From the NCBI GenBank assembly GCA_013399855.1, contig VXAY01005972.1, positions 1 through 64,000 on the forward strand: 64,000 bases of DNA, in the 5' to 3' direction. The notes under the pieces are model-generated. The model was not told the DNA's origin. It did not search any database and was given only the letters and a program-made list of their open reading frames with translations. Position 1 is the first letter of the stretch; each line of letters starts with the position of its first letter. Source of the stretch: Oxyruncus cristatus (taxonomy: Eukaryota > Chordata > Aves > Passeriformes > Cotingidae). Of this stretch, positions 13,501 to 25,600 are shown piece by piece. Position numbers and translations under genes: made by a program.

Positions 13501-16500
13501 ATCTAAATATTGCCAGTGCAGTGTATAATATAATCTGGTCTAAAGGGTTTGGATACGTACCTAAGCAGGTTCAGCTAGAAACATGCAGGTTTGCAGTCCT
13601 TGGCCTTGCAGCATGCACAATTCCAAAGGAGCAAAGCACCTGTGGAACTACTTTCGGATTTTAACTCTGCGTGTGCTGAATCTTGGCAGTTTTAGTCACC
13701 TGCTCAAAAGTGAGTGTTCCAGTCGTTGCTCTGGATGTACTGTGCAGGCCTCCCTGCTGTGGGAGGGGGAATCTGTCTGGAAGCTGCCTACAGCTTTGGG
13801 AGACCAGTTGGCCCAGTCTCCAGCAGCATTTTTACCCTTCTGCAAGCCAGTGTGCACCAAAGACAATTGTAGTCATCATAGCTTCCATCATGGAATGCAT
13901 TAACTGTGTGAGTATCCAGGCAGTTACTGCTGCAGTTCGCACCTGGTGTTCTTGTCTTAGGATAAGGTTACACCTCGGGATGCTTGTTCTTTATTAGACT
14001 TTGTGACCAAAAGCATCTAAGATTTAAATTGCACAAGCTTTTTCCTTTCTAGCATTCTTGCAATAAAAGAAATGTTCGTAGGTGGTGATGTCATGATTGT
14101 CCCTGACAAACCTGCAGCACTGTAAATACACAGATATTTAGTGATGGAATATTTAGTTTGTTGAAGCTGGGTGAATTTTGTACTATAAACAAATAACAGC
14201 TATAACTTCTAGCAGAAGTACTTAATATTTCTTACATGTTTTTTTCCAAGAGGCTGGCCAGATTTTAAGTTAATAGGGTTGTGTAGTTTTTTATATAAAA
14301 GACTTGGTGAATTGCTTGAAAATCTGTTCACCTGTACAACAAATAAGACGTTTCACTGTGGCAGTATAACAGAATTTGGCAAATTATATCAGAATAGTGC
14401 TTGGTAACGTCCTCCTGTGGAAGCAAGTCTTTATGGATGGTAATAGTGGTGCATGTGAAATATTTGGGCAGTCTTTATGCTCGACAGATTGACAAGAGGA
14501 GAAGCACGGCGGTTCTCCTTTGGGATTTATTGTTTTAATTGTATGAGCCACATGGATATGACTCAAAAATATGAGAAGTTCTTCGATTTGTTTTCCAGTG
14601 TCTTTGTAGCTTCAGTGCTCTGAGTTTTACATGGACAAACAGCAAAGAAAGGTAGATGAATTGCTTTGTAAGACCCAAAGAGGGAAAATGATGATACCAA
14701 ACATAAAAAGAGCCAGATGTGGACTGTAAGGAGATAAATGTTGAAGTACGATCTTGCGTCATTAGAATGATCTACTGTGGTGACATACTGTTCTGCCTAA
14801 GGATGTTTAGGAAAGCAGAATTTAGAGGAAAGTGAGAATTTGTTGGTTTTTTTCAGTCCCAAGTCAGATCAAGCTGCTGCATATGCTGTTAAGTCTGACA
14901 GAAGAAATCCAAGGAAAATGCACCACCTTAAATATTTTAGGAAGACAGAGTAGTAGTGTCTCATTTTCTGTCATTCCACCCTAAGTCTGTGCCAGCTTAA
15001 TTACAGCAATGAAAACCTTCTAAGCAAGATAATGCAAGGCATATGGGGTAAAATACCAAGTCCCTAAAATAATCGCTTCTTTAAAACATCATTATTTTCT
15101 TTCTAATTCTTGGAAAGTATTTCTTGCTTGTCTAAATATATTCTACTCAACTTTTCTAATTTAGAGTTCTCTGCACAACATTTTAATACTTTGGTACTTT
15201 TTTCAACACACATACCCACCCCTGGTGTTGAAGAGTTGAGACAGGGTAACTGTTTATATAAAAGGGTTACAGCTGACCAACAGCATTCCCTGAGATTTAA
15301 ATTGCACAGGCTTTTTCCTTTCTAGCATTCTTGCAATGAAAACAAGTGTTTGTAGGCACTGACATTGTGGTCATCCCTGACAAACCTGCAGCACTGTAAA
15401 TGCACTGATGCTTAGTAGTGGAATGTTCACAGTTTGTTGAAGCTGGGTGAACTGTAACCCAATAACAGCAATAGCTGTAAACCAATAACACCAATTTTAA
15501 CAGAAGTACTTAATGTATTGTTCCTGTTTAAATTTTTATTTTTTGGCTATGCTCATAACTTTTTCAGATTTAATAGGTAGTAAATGCTGTTAAATATTAA
15601 ATTCTATCAATATTTAAGTGGTCTTCATCACTTAGAATGCTAATGATTTTGTTGCTTGGCTCAGCAGTGCTGGCGAGTCTACAGACAGCGCTGCTTGCAA
15701 TAATGGCATTTTAATAAAATTTTGAGAAACCAGTTACCATCGAAGATGAATGTTTTTATAGATTGAATTTTTAAGAATAGTCATAAAGAGAATAAAGTTT
15801 CAGATGTTTTAATGTAATATTTACTGTTTAAAGATTAATCACCGTTGTGTGCTGCTTTGTTTGAATATTTTATGGAAGAGGTGACTCAGCTTTGTTTTAT
15901 CACAGTGCTTTGAATGCAGCAGGAAAATTTTGTATTTTCCAAACTCACTGTTTCAAACAGTAACTGAAAAGAAGAAAACTACCTTTGTGTCATTTTGCAA
16001 AAATACTTCTTGTTAAGATTGGAAACCAGGAAGATGTATTACTAGAGGCTTTTACCACAGGAAAAAATAATTGAAATGTTATGGAAACAATTATATAAAA
16101 ATACAGTAGTTTTATACTTCTGATCTGTTTCACTTTCTACCGTTTTGAACATTTTTTAATCCCACTCATCAAAGTATTTTTGGTGCCAAAAAATTAATCA
16201 GTTTTTTAGGATTAGTGTGAAATTGCTTAGCCTTAATGTGAAGGTTTACTTAACTAAAATCCAAAGACAGCATTTTATTAAAAAAAATTTGACAACAGGA
16301 CTAAAAATCTGTGTTCATTGCATGTTCTGTGTCTCTCTGCTATGTTAGAACATCACATCTGTTTCTACTCTAAATTAGCTGTTAGTAAACAACCTCAATT
16401 TTTAACAGTTTTTAATTGCAAAATTTGTCTGGATAGTTGTTTACTAATACTGTACTCTGCAGTGTATGTTAATACTTCTTGGTTTATAAAAATAATTAGT

Positions 16501-19500
16501 ATAAATAACATAATAATGTATAAAATTATTATTAAAATATGGACATCATCACACAGGTCAAGATTGGCTTTGGGGTTTATATTGTAATGAGAACTCTAGC
16601 TACCATTACCAGGAATATTCTTCCAAATGTTCATCCTTATACTTTTTTTCCAAAATCAGACTGGCTAGTTAGCTGCTTTATACTCAAAAAATGGTTTAGA
16701 AAGATGTAGAGTTTTCCTTTTGCACTCTTCAGTTTCTCACCCATTCCTTATATAGTCCAGCTCTGTATTTTTTATTGATTGTAGGGTTCAGATAAATAAT
16801 TTCTTGCTTTAGTGATTGTTTATCAATTACCTCAGCATTTGATTGGGACCCATTACTTGGAATTCTGAGTCAAATATAACTCCCCTCTTGCTAGAATTCT
16901 TGACCCTCAGTATATACTTATATGCTGGGCATTAGCAGCATGTGTCTCCCAGGTCAGTTAAGAAATGTGCAGCTTAGTGTATGACAAGCAGTTTTTAAGG
17001 GAGAAATAGTTGAATAAGCCTTGAAGATTTGTTTTCATAATCTGTTTTACATTGCTTCTGAAACAGTTACTGAATAACTTCCTTTGTGTGGAATCTTAGG
17101 CTTTATTTAATTCACTTTTATTTAGAAAGTACAATAAAATGCTTTCATTAAACTTTTCTATTTTGCCTCAGTTTTATTAGCTGTCTGTCTTTTTCAGCAG
17201 TAACTGTGTGATTTATTATTTGATTTTCTTTATTTCTTTTCCACTCCTTCTGACAGTCTTACCCATCCAATTATATGGACCAAATGAAGCCAAACAAATA
17301 CAGCGTCATTTATTCTACACCAAGTATGTTGCACAATAAATTCTACTCCAACCCTGAAGGACTATCAAATGGAATCCAGATGGAGCCAGTAGACCTTACA
17401 GTAAATAAACGCAGCTCACCACCTTCAACTGGAAGTTCCCCTTCCCCACTAAAATTTCAGACTGTGCATAGGAGAACTTCACCTGGATTGACTCTGTCCT
17501 CGCCCAGCTCACCTCTCAGTAAATTCACGCCGTCACCCCCGGGAGTACAGCCTATTTCTATGCCAATAACAATCCCACCTGTAATGGCCGCTGCTCTTTC
17601 ACGCCACGGACTGAGAAGCCCTGGAATACTCCCGGTTATACAGCCTGTTGTGGTCCAGCCAGTTCCTTTTATGTATGCTCCCCATCTCCAGCAGCCCATC
17701 ATGGTGTCCACAGTTCTTGCAGATGAGATGGAAACTCCAAGTAGCATGCAAGGTTGGTGTTGTCTGAGTTCTTTTTTATGCCATCTCATCATTTGAAAAT
17801 TATACTATATCCAAGCACTTGTTTCCTGTATTTCTTTGCATTTTAGGAAATGGAACAGAATTCCTGTTCTTCCAAAATATGCAGGCATAGAATTTGTTTT
17901 GCAAATATTTTACCAAACTTACCAAGGTCACAGAATGACTTAGGTTGAAAAGACCTCTGAGATCATTGAGTGTAATCTGTGACCAATCACCACCTTCTCC
18001 ACTACACCATGGCACTGAGTGCCACATCCAGTTTTTCCTTAAACACCTCCAGGGAAGGTGACTCCTCCACCTCCCTGGGTAGCCCATTCCAGTGTCTAAT
18101 CACTCTTTCTGTGAAGAAATTCCTCCTAATGTCCAACCTAAACCTCCCCTGGTGCAGCTTGAGGCCCTTGCCTCTCATCCTGTTGCAAATTGCCTGGAAG
18201 AAGAGACTGACGCCCACCTGGCTACAGCCTCCTTTCAGGTAGCTGTAGACGGTGATAAGGTCACACATGAGCCTCCTAAACAAACTAAACAACCCCATCA
18301 CCCTCAGCTGCTTCTCTTGGGACTTGTGCTCCAGACCCTTCACCAGCTTTGTTGCCCTATATAGCTGCATAAAGCTGTTAAACTACTGAGATTTGGATTG
18401 ATGAAAATGTTGGACTGATGAAAATGAATAGAAGTGCTTTGAATCGTAGTTCATCAGGATATAGACTAAAGCGGGAAGATTTTGTATTTAGCATGAATTG
18501 TCACTCCAAATATAGAACTAATGGATTTCTTTTGTTTTAACTATGGATTTTCATGTATATTTTTTATTTCCGTAACTCTTCATATTTTTTTATGTGTTGC
18601 CTTCCCTCTCCTACCCTGCCCCGTACAGTGCCTGTCATTGAGTCTTATGAGAAGCCTACACTGAAGAAAACAATCAAAGTAGAGCCAGGAAGTGAACCAT
18701 CGAAGACTGACTTCTATCCTGAACAAATGTCACCTCCAATGATGACCTCATTGTCTCCCCAGCAAGTAATGTTGCAAGAGTAAGTAGCCAACAGTAGTCC
18801 CAAGATCAGCTGAAGAATGGAAAGCAGTTCATTGGGGCATTTACAAGTTTTGAGGAGTGGGGATGATTGTTGCTGTGCTTTAGAACATGTGGTAAATACA
18901 GAAGAACGTTCTTCCCTCCCACCACTGCCACTGTGAAACGTGATTTCAACTTTTTTTTCTCCCTTCTTTAGCAATACAGGAGTTGATACATATTTATATA
19001 TCACAACTACATAGATCTGCCATTTATATAATGCATTTCTGAAATCATGATAGCCCCAATCCTACAGTTTACTGAAAATAGAACTCCCAATAAGCCAGTG
19101 ATAATCTATTTATGTAAAACCAGCAGCAAACTTGAAAGATAGCTAAAAGAGATTTCATACTGATCTCTATATTTATGTTACTTGAAATACCTTTCTTTAA
19201 AATGAGTGTTGTGACTCTCTCTTCCTGGAGAGCTTGTTTTTTCGAAAATTTGGGCTAGTTGGTGGAAAGACCTCCTCGGGCTTAGAGGTTCTCTGTGTAT
19301 CCAGTGAAATTCCATGTTTACCTGAGGCCATTGTTCTGTGGGTGATATTTTTGGCAGCTCAGGTAGTTTCTGAGGCTTTCCCTCCTTACAGCCACTTGTT
19401 TCCATCCCAGTACTAACTTGTTGAGCTGGTATAGCCTTTACTGGGGCCGCTACATGAACTAGATCACAGATCTAATTGGGTTTAAAACAGTGCTGTTTGC

Positions 19501-22500
19501 AGAAGGCGGGGCAAGGGCTAGAAAGTAGAAATTAGTAAACCTTTTCATTGGAACCGTTAAAAATTTCTCAGGAAGTATCTCAGCAGCCATGGGCAGGCAT
19601 CCTCTCCATTTCCTGTTTTCCTAGGGAAAATTCTGTCAACCTATTAAAACCGTGGAATGGCCCAGAGCCCGGCTCATCCTTCAGCAGGCAGTGCTCTGGG
19701 TAGGCACACAGGCTGCCAGCGTGGCCCTTGAGGGAGCTGAAGTTGGGAACTGAGCACAGCTCATAGCACATAATCCCAGAATCCATTTCTGCCCTTTCTT
19801 CCTGCTTATTGTCACCCTTGGGGCAGTTGTATTTGACCTCACCTCATAGAGAAGGGAAAAAGGGCTCCAAGCCAGACTTTCAAAACCCAGTGTGAGTGTA
19901 ATTCAGAAAGAGAAAGAAAGCGTAAGGCGGGTGGTCTCCTGCATTTCCTTCAGAAGGCTGACTCTTCCTTCTGCTCACGTCCATTGGGTTAGAAGGCACA
20001 CTGCAGCTCCAGGGCTAACTACATTCCACACAGCCTTCTTGTGGGCACCCCTCCTTGGCTTCAAACAAGCTTCAAACAGCTAGCTTTTATAAACTATATG
20101 CTGCTTATTTTAAAATAGCCTTATATGTTTTATTACAATAAACATACAGTAGTAAACATCTGTGTTTACTAGTTGCTTACTTACCTTCCATAATGGACCT
20201 GCCACACAAGGCAGTCAGGTCTTGGAACTAACTACTGCCAAGTCAGGACTATCAAATGGTCCAGTTTATGTTTTGTTTTTGTTAAACCTCTTTAACAAGA
20301 GCAAACCAGTAAGTGCTGTTCCTGGCTGGTACCACACCCTTCCTCCAGGGCTGAGACTTCTACAGACTTGTCACCTGCATTAGTGATTTGCATTATGAAT
20401 TTCCCAATGAGTCCAGTTTCCACAGGAAACCCATCCGCTGAGCAAAGAACATAAAATTTGATATACTGTATAGATAGCTTTGTTACAAAGAAAATTTCTA
20501 TAGTCCATGTTTCCAAAGCATCTCCTCTTCTTGGCCTTAGAGAGCATTATGTTTATGGAGACCCTGTCCTTGCACTGTATTGTAGCTTAAATACCTACAT
20601 AGTTGTCCTGTAGAGCTGCAGTTCTTGCTTATTCCTAAACCCGGCCCTTTCAAGTTCACGTTCTGCTGTATCCAAAGCAAGAAGTTTATAACTTGTATTT
20701 TTTATCTTTTTATCATTAAAAAATACATAGACAAATCATACAAGTTACAAGATGAGAGACCTAAACCTTTATAAAAAAAACAAACCTGTTGTCTTTCAGC
20801 TTTGTCAGCCTCTGCATTAAGAGCTATAGTTAAGCAATGATGATTTTGTCATTTTTCATAGGTTCCAACTGCCTAAAGTGCACTATTCAGACACATGAGC
20901 TACATTAAAGGGGCATAGGAAACCTTCAGTCTCACTTCTGAGTGACTTATTTTGATTGTTAGATTTTGGCATACACACTATATATATATGTATGTATGCA
21001 TATATATATATATGTATGTATAATGTTGGTGGCATTTCTGTAGGAGTGGCTGGACTTTCAAGTACCTCTGATAATCAGTTTAACTGTGTAATAACTTCCA
21101 AAATCAAACTCGAGGTGATGACCTTAATGTGTTTTCATGCAAGTGTCAGTCTTGCTCCTGCTGTCAACACCATGTGGTCTGTGGTGAAGGAGAAAAAGCT
21201 GTTGAAATTCTAACATGATTTTTGGAAGATACTCTTACCAATTGAAGAGTGATGCCTAAGTGGGTAGACTTAAATGAGTTTGTATCTGGTTGTATAAAAG
21301 GGAATGAAAGAATCAGGGCTGTGCTTTTATTATTGGCACTTACTTAATATTTACCTCTGAATTTTGACACTGCCTTAAACCATTTTTTAAAACTGCCACA
21401 CCCTGTCTGATTATTGATAACATTCTGTTGTCTTGCCAGCCTCATCTCCTCTAAAGGGAAAAGGAGACAAATTCTCAGTGCTTTTTCTAGATGCTTTGAG
21501 ATTGAAAATCATCGCAAACGGTGTATGGTCAATATCGTTTTTCTCCCTTTTCCCAGATGTTATCATGTTCAGGACTAGCCTCACACATAATGATTTAAAA
21601 CAAGTTTGTTTGCTGTCCTAAGCCAGAGCTTCTCCAAAAAGACTAGTATGCAACAGCATCAAAACTGAACACGGCTTTAGAGAAACGTTTCTTTCAAAGC
21701 TAGAAGCCTGCCTTTCTTACTTAAGAATGTGTACCTCTGTGTCTAACATCACCATCTGGGGTTTCCTGCCATTATAATATTTTTAGCTAGATCTAATGTG
21801 TACTTTAAGAGTACATCACTCAACAGTCACAGAACCACCAATGAAAGAAAATTTGGCTCCCAGTTTCAAGCTTGTAACTAATAAAAGAATTAAAAACAGA
21901 ATTAAACTTTTCCCACATTGCTAGTCCCCATCCTGCTGTTTTCTTCTTAAACCAAGCAGAAGATTTTCTGTCTTTAGCACATGCCCTTTATTTTGCTTAG
22001 AAAAGTAGGTATTCAATGTTTCTGAAAATCAGGCCTTAAAGGAACTTCGTGTAAGTAACTTAATAGAACCTAGTGTTATAAAGCATAATTCCATTGGTAA
22101 AAAAATGTGAAATACAGTAACTGAGAAAAGAGAGGAGTTCTAGAAAGTTCATTTCTGTCACATGGCTGAGCTGGTTTTGCAACAAGGAATGCTATTATAT
22201 TCTAAGTTTCAATTAAAAGCTAAAGAGTATATTAAAAGCTTTGATACAGATCTGCTAATGGGCTGGAAAATGCAACCTTGTGAGGTTGAAAGGTTTGAAA
22301 TGCTACATACCTTTTTGGCAAACATACGTGTTGCTTTTTCTAACATTGATGTGGAAGAAAGAATCAGAGTTGTTCCCAGTTCTACAGTAGGGTGTCATTC
22401 AACAGTCAACAGCACCTTTTAAGAAGCTCATACGTTTTCACGGGTGTGAATGTTGATGATTGTGTTTGTTGCAGAAGTCTGTATGTACTTAGTACATGTC

Positions 22501-24551
22501 TTACCTGTGCTGTACCTGTGGGCTTCTAAAGTGAAAAACCATGTTTATGAAGGTGGAGGGACAACTTCAGACATCCTGTGGGTGTGGCACACGGGCTAAG
22601 CTCTGCTTTTAGGAATTGACGTCAGTGATACAGGGAGGCCGCACCCTCTTGCCAGCACCAAACAGGAAATTCTTAATTACATTTTAAAGGAGTGGCTGGA
22701 ATAATAAAGATTGACTTCTGCTTTGAAACCCTAAAGATACAATTTATTTAATAACATGGAATAGCTGTTTCCAATTACAAGCAAAATAGTTATATTTGAA
22801 GGATAACGAAAAATTGTGAACAAATACAAGGACAGTTCAATATGAACTTTGAGAAATCTAGGGTTGACTGAAAAACAAGAATTTGAAGGGGGTTTTTCCT
22901 CTGCAAGTTAAAAAAAAAAGAGTACGAAGTAAAAATGGCTACATCATGCCACAAAGTGAGTAAACGTTTAAAAATATTACTGCTACACAGAATTTGCTAA
23001 CCCTGTTGAATTTTTCAATGTGCATGTAATGTTGTTCTTTCTGCCAAGAGACAGAGTAGTAGTGAATAAAAGGCTCTGTTATGAATCACACTAGTTGAGG
23101 TTTGCTGTGCTAAATGTTTTTCATTTTTAACATTCAATTTGACTTTGCAGGAATCACCCTTCAGTTATAGTTCAGCCAGGAAAGAGACCTTTACCTGTGG
23201 AATCTCCGGACACACAAAGAAAACGCAGGATACATCGATGTGACTATGAAGGCTGCAACAAAGTCTACACTAAAAGCTCCCATCTGAAGGCTCACCGAAG
23301 AACCCATACAGGTTTGAGCACTGCTATGCTTCTCTTTCATCAAGTCTGTGGTAAAATAGTAGCCTAAGCTTGTTGTTCCTGTTAATGGCGAGGTGACCAC
23401 AGGTGTAAATAACAAAATGAAAGAAGTTAAATCTGTTATTGTGGATATAATTATAGGCTGAGCAAAAGACAGAGGACATAGCAGGAAAACCCACAGCAAG
23501 AGACTGTAAGTCAAAGCAGGTTCTTGGGGTGTGCTGATGTGCTTTACGTTCACTGGCTCTTCGCTCGTTTTGTGTCCAGTTGCTTGCAGATTACTCAATC
23601 TGCACAACCTGTAAACACCAAAACAGTTCAAATTGCATTGCCTCACCTATGACATCACTATTAAATTTGACTGAGACTTCCATGGGAGTAGCCCGTTTGC
23701 AGAAATCTGGACTGTGTGCCAAATGCAAACACATCTGCTCTGTGGGCATGGTACCAGTGGTCCGATGAGTGTTCAAGTAAGCATATCCCCACCTGTGCTT
23801 TCCACAGAAATGTTCATCTTGGCATGCTAAATGAATATACACACATCCAAGGTTTTGGGGCAGTACAGTGGTGTTAAAGAAGAGGGAGAATGACATATTA
23901 GAAAGTAATGATTGAGAGAGATTTTAACTTGAGATACTTGTGACAATAGTGCCAGTTATTTATACTACAGTAAATTTCAGAAATCACAAGAAGATTTCTG
24001 CCTGCTGTTCTGAATGGTAGCACAGCTACCCCCATTCCCCCTGCTAATCTGGAATGAGTTCCCTGTTTTAAAAATACATGAAAAAATGCTTAAACCTTCA
24101 CACTTCTGGGCTTCATGAGACAAAACAAGTGCTAATAAGGCAGAGAGAGGAACAGAGAGACAATAAAAAAATAAGTTGTGGCAGGAAACAGTTTTTTGGT
24201 CTGTTAAATCTGACTACACAGTTTCTAGTGCAGAATACTCTGCAGCCTTGTGATGTTTGCAGGCCTTTTTGGTGAGCATTGAAGTACTTGCTGAAATTTG
24301 ACAAGGCAAGAGAATAAATCTGTCAGATATTTAACTCCTAAATCCCCACTTCTGTGTTTCTTTTTTCAGGTGAAAAACCGTACAAATGCACTTGGGAGGG
24401 ATGCACGTGGAAGTTTGCTCGTTCCGATGAACTGACGCGGCATTTCCGCAAGCACACGGGAATCAAACCTTTTCAGTGCCCAGACTGTGACCGTAGCTTT
24501 TCCCGTTCGGACCATCTTGCTCTTCACAGAAAACGCCACATGCTAGTCTGA
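10524..24551 (+). CDS. KLF3: Kruppel-like factor 3 (KLF3/BKLF), CACCC-box transcriptional repressor, five coding exons
   Basis: Five exons (10524-10580, 17257-17752, 18629-18779, 23151-23311, 24370-24551) join in phase with GT/AG borders to a 348-residue protein, close to the usual ~345. It begins [19 protein letters not shown], the KLF3 N-terminus. Visible motifs are a SUMO site IKQE around K10, the CtBP-binding PVDLT at about 63-67, the conserved [12 protein letters not shown] segment, a second SUMO-type site IKVE around K201, a basic RKRR stretch at 258-261, and three C2H2 fingers at about 265-287, 295-317 and 325-345 ending RKRHMLV. KLF3 is a nuclear protein that binds CACCC/GC boxes and recruits CtBP, acting in erythroid, B-cell and fat biology. 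No disruption is visible. It lies next to the TLR1 cluster as in other vertebrates. Identification is firm; the 5' UTR is less certain. Confidence 0.96.
13941..14237 (+). repeat. Intronic paired repeat, copy 1
   Basis: This copy shares long near-identical stretches with 15220-15530: the run from GATTTAAATTGCACA (14021) through TTCCTTTCTAGCATTCTTGC, then CCTGACAAACCTGCAGCACT, then TTTGTTGAAGCTGGGTGAA and CAGAAGTACTTAAT. The level of divergence suggests an old duplication or two copies of an unnamed interspersed repeat. No coding potential is seen. Confidence 0.75.
15220..15530 (+). repeat. Intronic paired repeat, copy 2
   Basis: The second copy of the segment at 13941-14237, in the same orientation, with small indels that shift the offset between copies from about 1279 to 1273 and then further. 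The most conserved core is 15294-15450. Confidence 0.75.
17257..17752 (+). CDS. KLF3: KLF3 exon 3, repression domain
   Basis: A 496-bp exon between a CTGACAG acceptor and a GTTGGT donor, ending in phase 1. It encodes residues 20-184: the N-terminal repression region with PVDLT (CtBP docking, bases 17386-17400), a Ser/Pro-rich stretch and the conserved ALSRHG and [15 protein letters not shown] segments. The open frame reads on past the donor, but the downstream exon restores the known protein only if splicing occurs here. Confidence 0.93.
17925..18365 (-). mobile_element. CR1 LINE, 3' fragment, inserted antisense in KLF3 intron 3
   Basis: On the minus strand this encodes the CR1 ORF2 C-terminal signature: [16 protein letters not shown], then [10 protein letters not shown] and [13 protein letters not shown]. 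It is followed by the CR1 3' tail ending in the AGGTC...TCATTCTGTGA type sequence. It is 5'-truncated like most CR1 copies and is antisense to KLF3, filling much of the 876-bp intron between exons 3 and 4. Confidence 0.92.
18629..18779 (+). CDS. KLF3: KLF3 exon 4
   Basis: A 151-bp exon after a CCGTACAG acceptor, ending at GTAAGT in phase 2. It encodes [10 protein letters not shown], then the SUMO-type IKVEP around K201, and ends in MLQE. The phase matches its neighbours on both sides. Confidence 0.92.
20978..21021. repeat. (TA)n/(TATG)n simple repeat
   Basis: Alternating TATATATA and GTATGTATG units over about 44 bases in KLF3 intron 4. It is a likely length-variable microsatellite. Confidence 0.85.
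22580..22624. promoter_or_regulatory. Candidate regulatory cluster: CACCC box plus full CRE
   Basis: GGGTGTGGC at 22580-22588 is GCCACACCC on the minus strand, a perfect KLF/CACCC box. Thirty bases on, TGACGTCA at 22617-22624 is the full palindromic cAMP-response element. KLF-family cross-regulation through CACCC boxes is known for KLF1 acting on KLF3; a role for this site is inference. Confidence 0.35.
23151..23311 (+). CDS. KLF3: KLF3 exon 5, basic region and zinc finger 1
   Basis: A 161-bp exon following GACTTTGCAG and ending in phase 1 at a weak GTTTGA donor. It encodes [15 protein letters not shown], the basic RKRR segment and the first C2H2 finger (C265, C270, H283, H287). The codon for Gly289 in the inter-finger linker TGEKP is split across the junction. 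Confidence 0.94.
23312..24369 (+). other. KLF3: KLF3 intron 5
   Basis: A 1.06-kb intron between the exons for finger 1 and fingers 2-3. I see no repeat, RNA gene or coding segment in it. Confidence 0.8.
24370..24551 (+). CDS. KLF3: KLF3 exon 6, zinc fingers 2-3 and stop
   Basis: The last coding exon follows TTTTTTCAG and encodes fingers 2 and 3 with the DNA-contact helices RSDELTRH and RSDHLALH typical of KLF/Sp proteins. It ends HMLV and TGA at 24549-24551. The open frame starting before the acceptor is intron sequence. Confidence 0.96.
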
Positions 24552-25279
24552 ATGTCTTCTGTCCCTGACTCCTGTCACACGTTTTTTGTTTTTTTACACA
24601 TGCATTTTAATTTGGATTCAGCTGGTCTGGATCTCTGAGTTTGTACCATTAAAAGCTTACATATGGTCAGTAACAGATGTTATCTAACCCTCCTATGTCC
24701 TTGCCACGGGTCAGACCTAAAGAATGTGAATACTTCTTCTTTTTTCTCCTGGGAATGCTAAGCAAACCCTTTCTACATTCAGTATGTTTAATGTATTCCA
24801 TTTGTGAATAAGGGAATTTGTAAACTAACAGCTTTTGTTGGTTTCTTCATATAATCAACCTAGCATATACTGATAAAGTAGTAAATGTTACTGAATATCC
24901 AAAATGCTAGTCCTTACCAGACACTTTCATTTACGTGCCCAGTAAGGGATACACTCTCATTTTAAGCTCAACAATGCAATGTACGGACTCTCTCACCTGG
25001 GTGGATTTCTGCAATGTGGTTAATGCAACAGTTTTAGAAAGACACCTGATTTAGAAATCCCCTCTGCCCAAACAGTGAGCAATGCTGAGGAAATAAACCT
25101 AAACAGTGTAATTACTTTACAGAAGGATTGAGTCATAGTATCATTTACCCCAGTCAAGAAGAAAAATTGGCAGGAATTGGTCCATACATAACACTGTGCA
25201 TCTAAACCAATGTCATCTGTCATCAGTATTATGGTGTAGTAGCTGCCCTTGTTTTTATTGTTTATAATGCCCCAGTGGA

Positions 25280-25600
25280 TTTGTTAAATGAAGACCTCGC
25301 GTGACACTCTATGTCTGGTTTCCGTGCAAGTGTATGGGTGGAACACACAGAGTCAAGAAAACAGCCTGAAGCTGAGTCAGGGGAGGTTTAGGTTGGATAT
25401 CAGGAGAACGTTTTCCACCCAGAGTGTGGTTGGGCACTGGAACAGGCTCCCCAGCAAAGTGGTCACAGCACCAAGCCTGACAGAGTTCGAGAAGTGTTTG
25501 AACAGTGCTCTCAGGCACATGGTGTGACTCCTGGGGAGTGTCCTGTGCAGGGCCAGGAGTTGGACCCTTTCCAACTAGGGATGTTCTCTGATTTTATTGT
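25280..25600 (+). mobile_element. CR1 LINE 3' fragment in the KLF3 3' UTR region
   Basis: The sense strand carries [16 protein letters not shown], then VVGHWNRLPSKV and LTEFEKCLNSALRHMV, the CR1 ORF2 C-terminus. The CR1 3' tail follows (CTTTCCAACTAGGGATGTTCT), diverged from its usual form. It is in the same orientation as KLF3, so it would be part of the mature mRNA if the 28571 poly(A) site is used. Confidence 0.9.

Larger units (their letters stand above)
10581..17256 (+). other. KLF3: KLF3 intron 2, with a duplicated non-coding segment
   Basis: A 6.7-kb intron with no coding exon that I can support. An A-rich simple repeat occupies 11068-11126. Two related segments of about 300 bp, at 13941-14237 and 15220-15530, lie in direct orientation about 1.27 kb apart and are described separately. 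The remainder is AT-rich unique-looking DNA. Confidence 0.7.
18780..23150 (+). other. KLF3: KLF3 intron 4
   Basis: A 4.4-kb intron. It contains a (TA)/(TGTA) simple repeat (20978-21021) and a candidate regulatory cluster with a CACCC box and a full CRE (22580-22624). No CR1 or LTR was recognised and no further coding exon is supported. Confidence 0.7.

Noticed and set aside
17457..17792. 111-codon minus-strand open frame
   Set aside because: Antisense shadow of KLF3 exon 3.
18002..18370. 122-codon minus-strand open frame
   Set aside because: It is the C-terminal remnant of CR1 ORF2, part of the CR1 copy annotated there, not a host gene.
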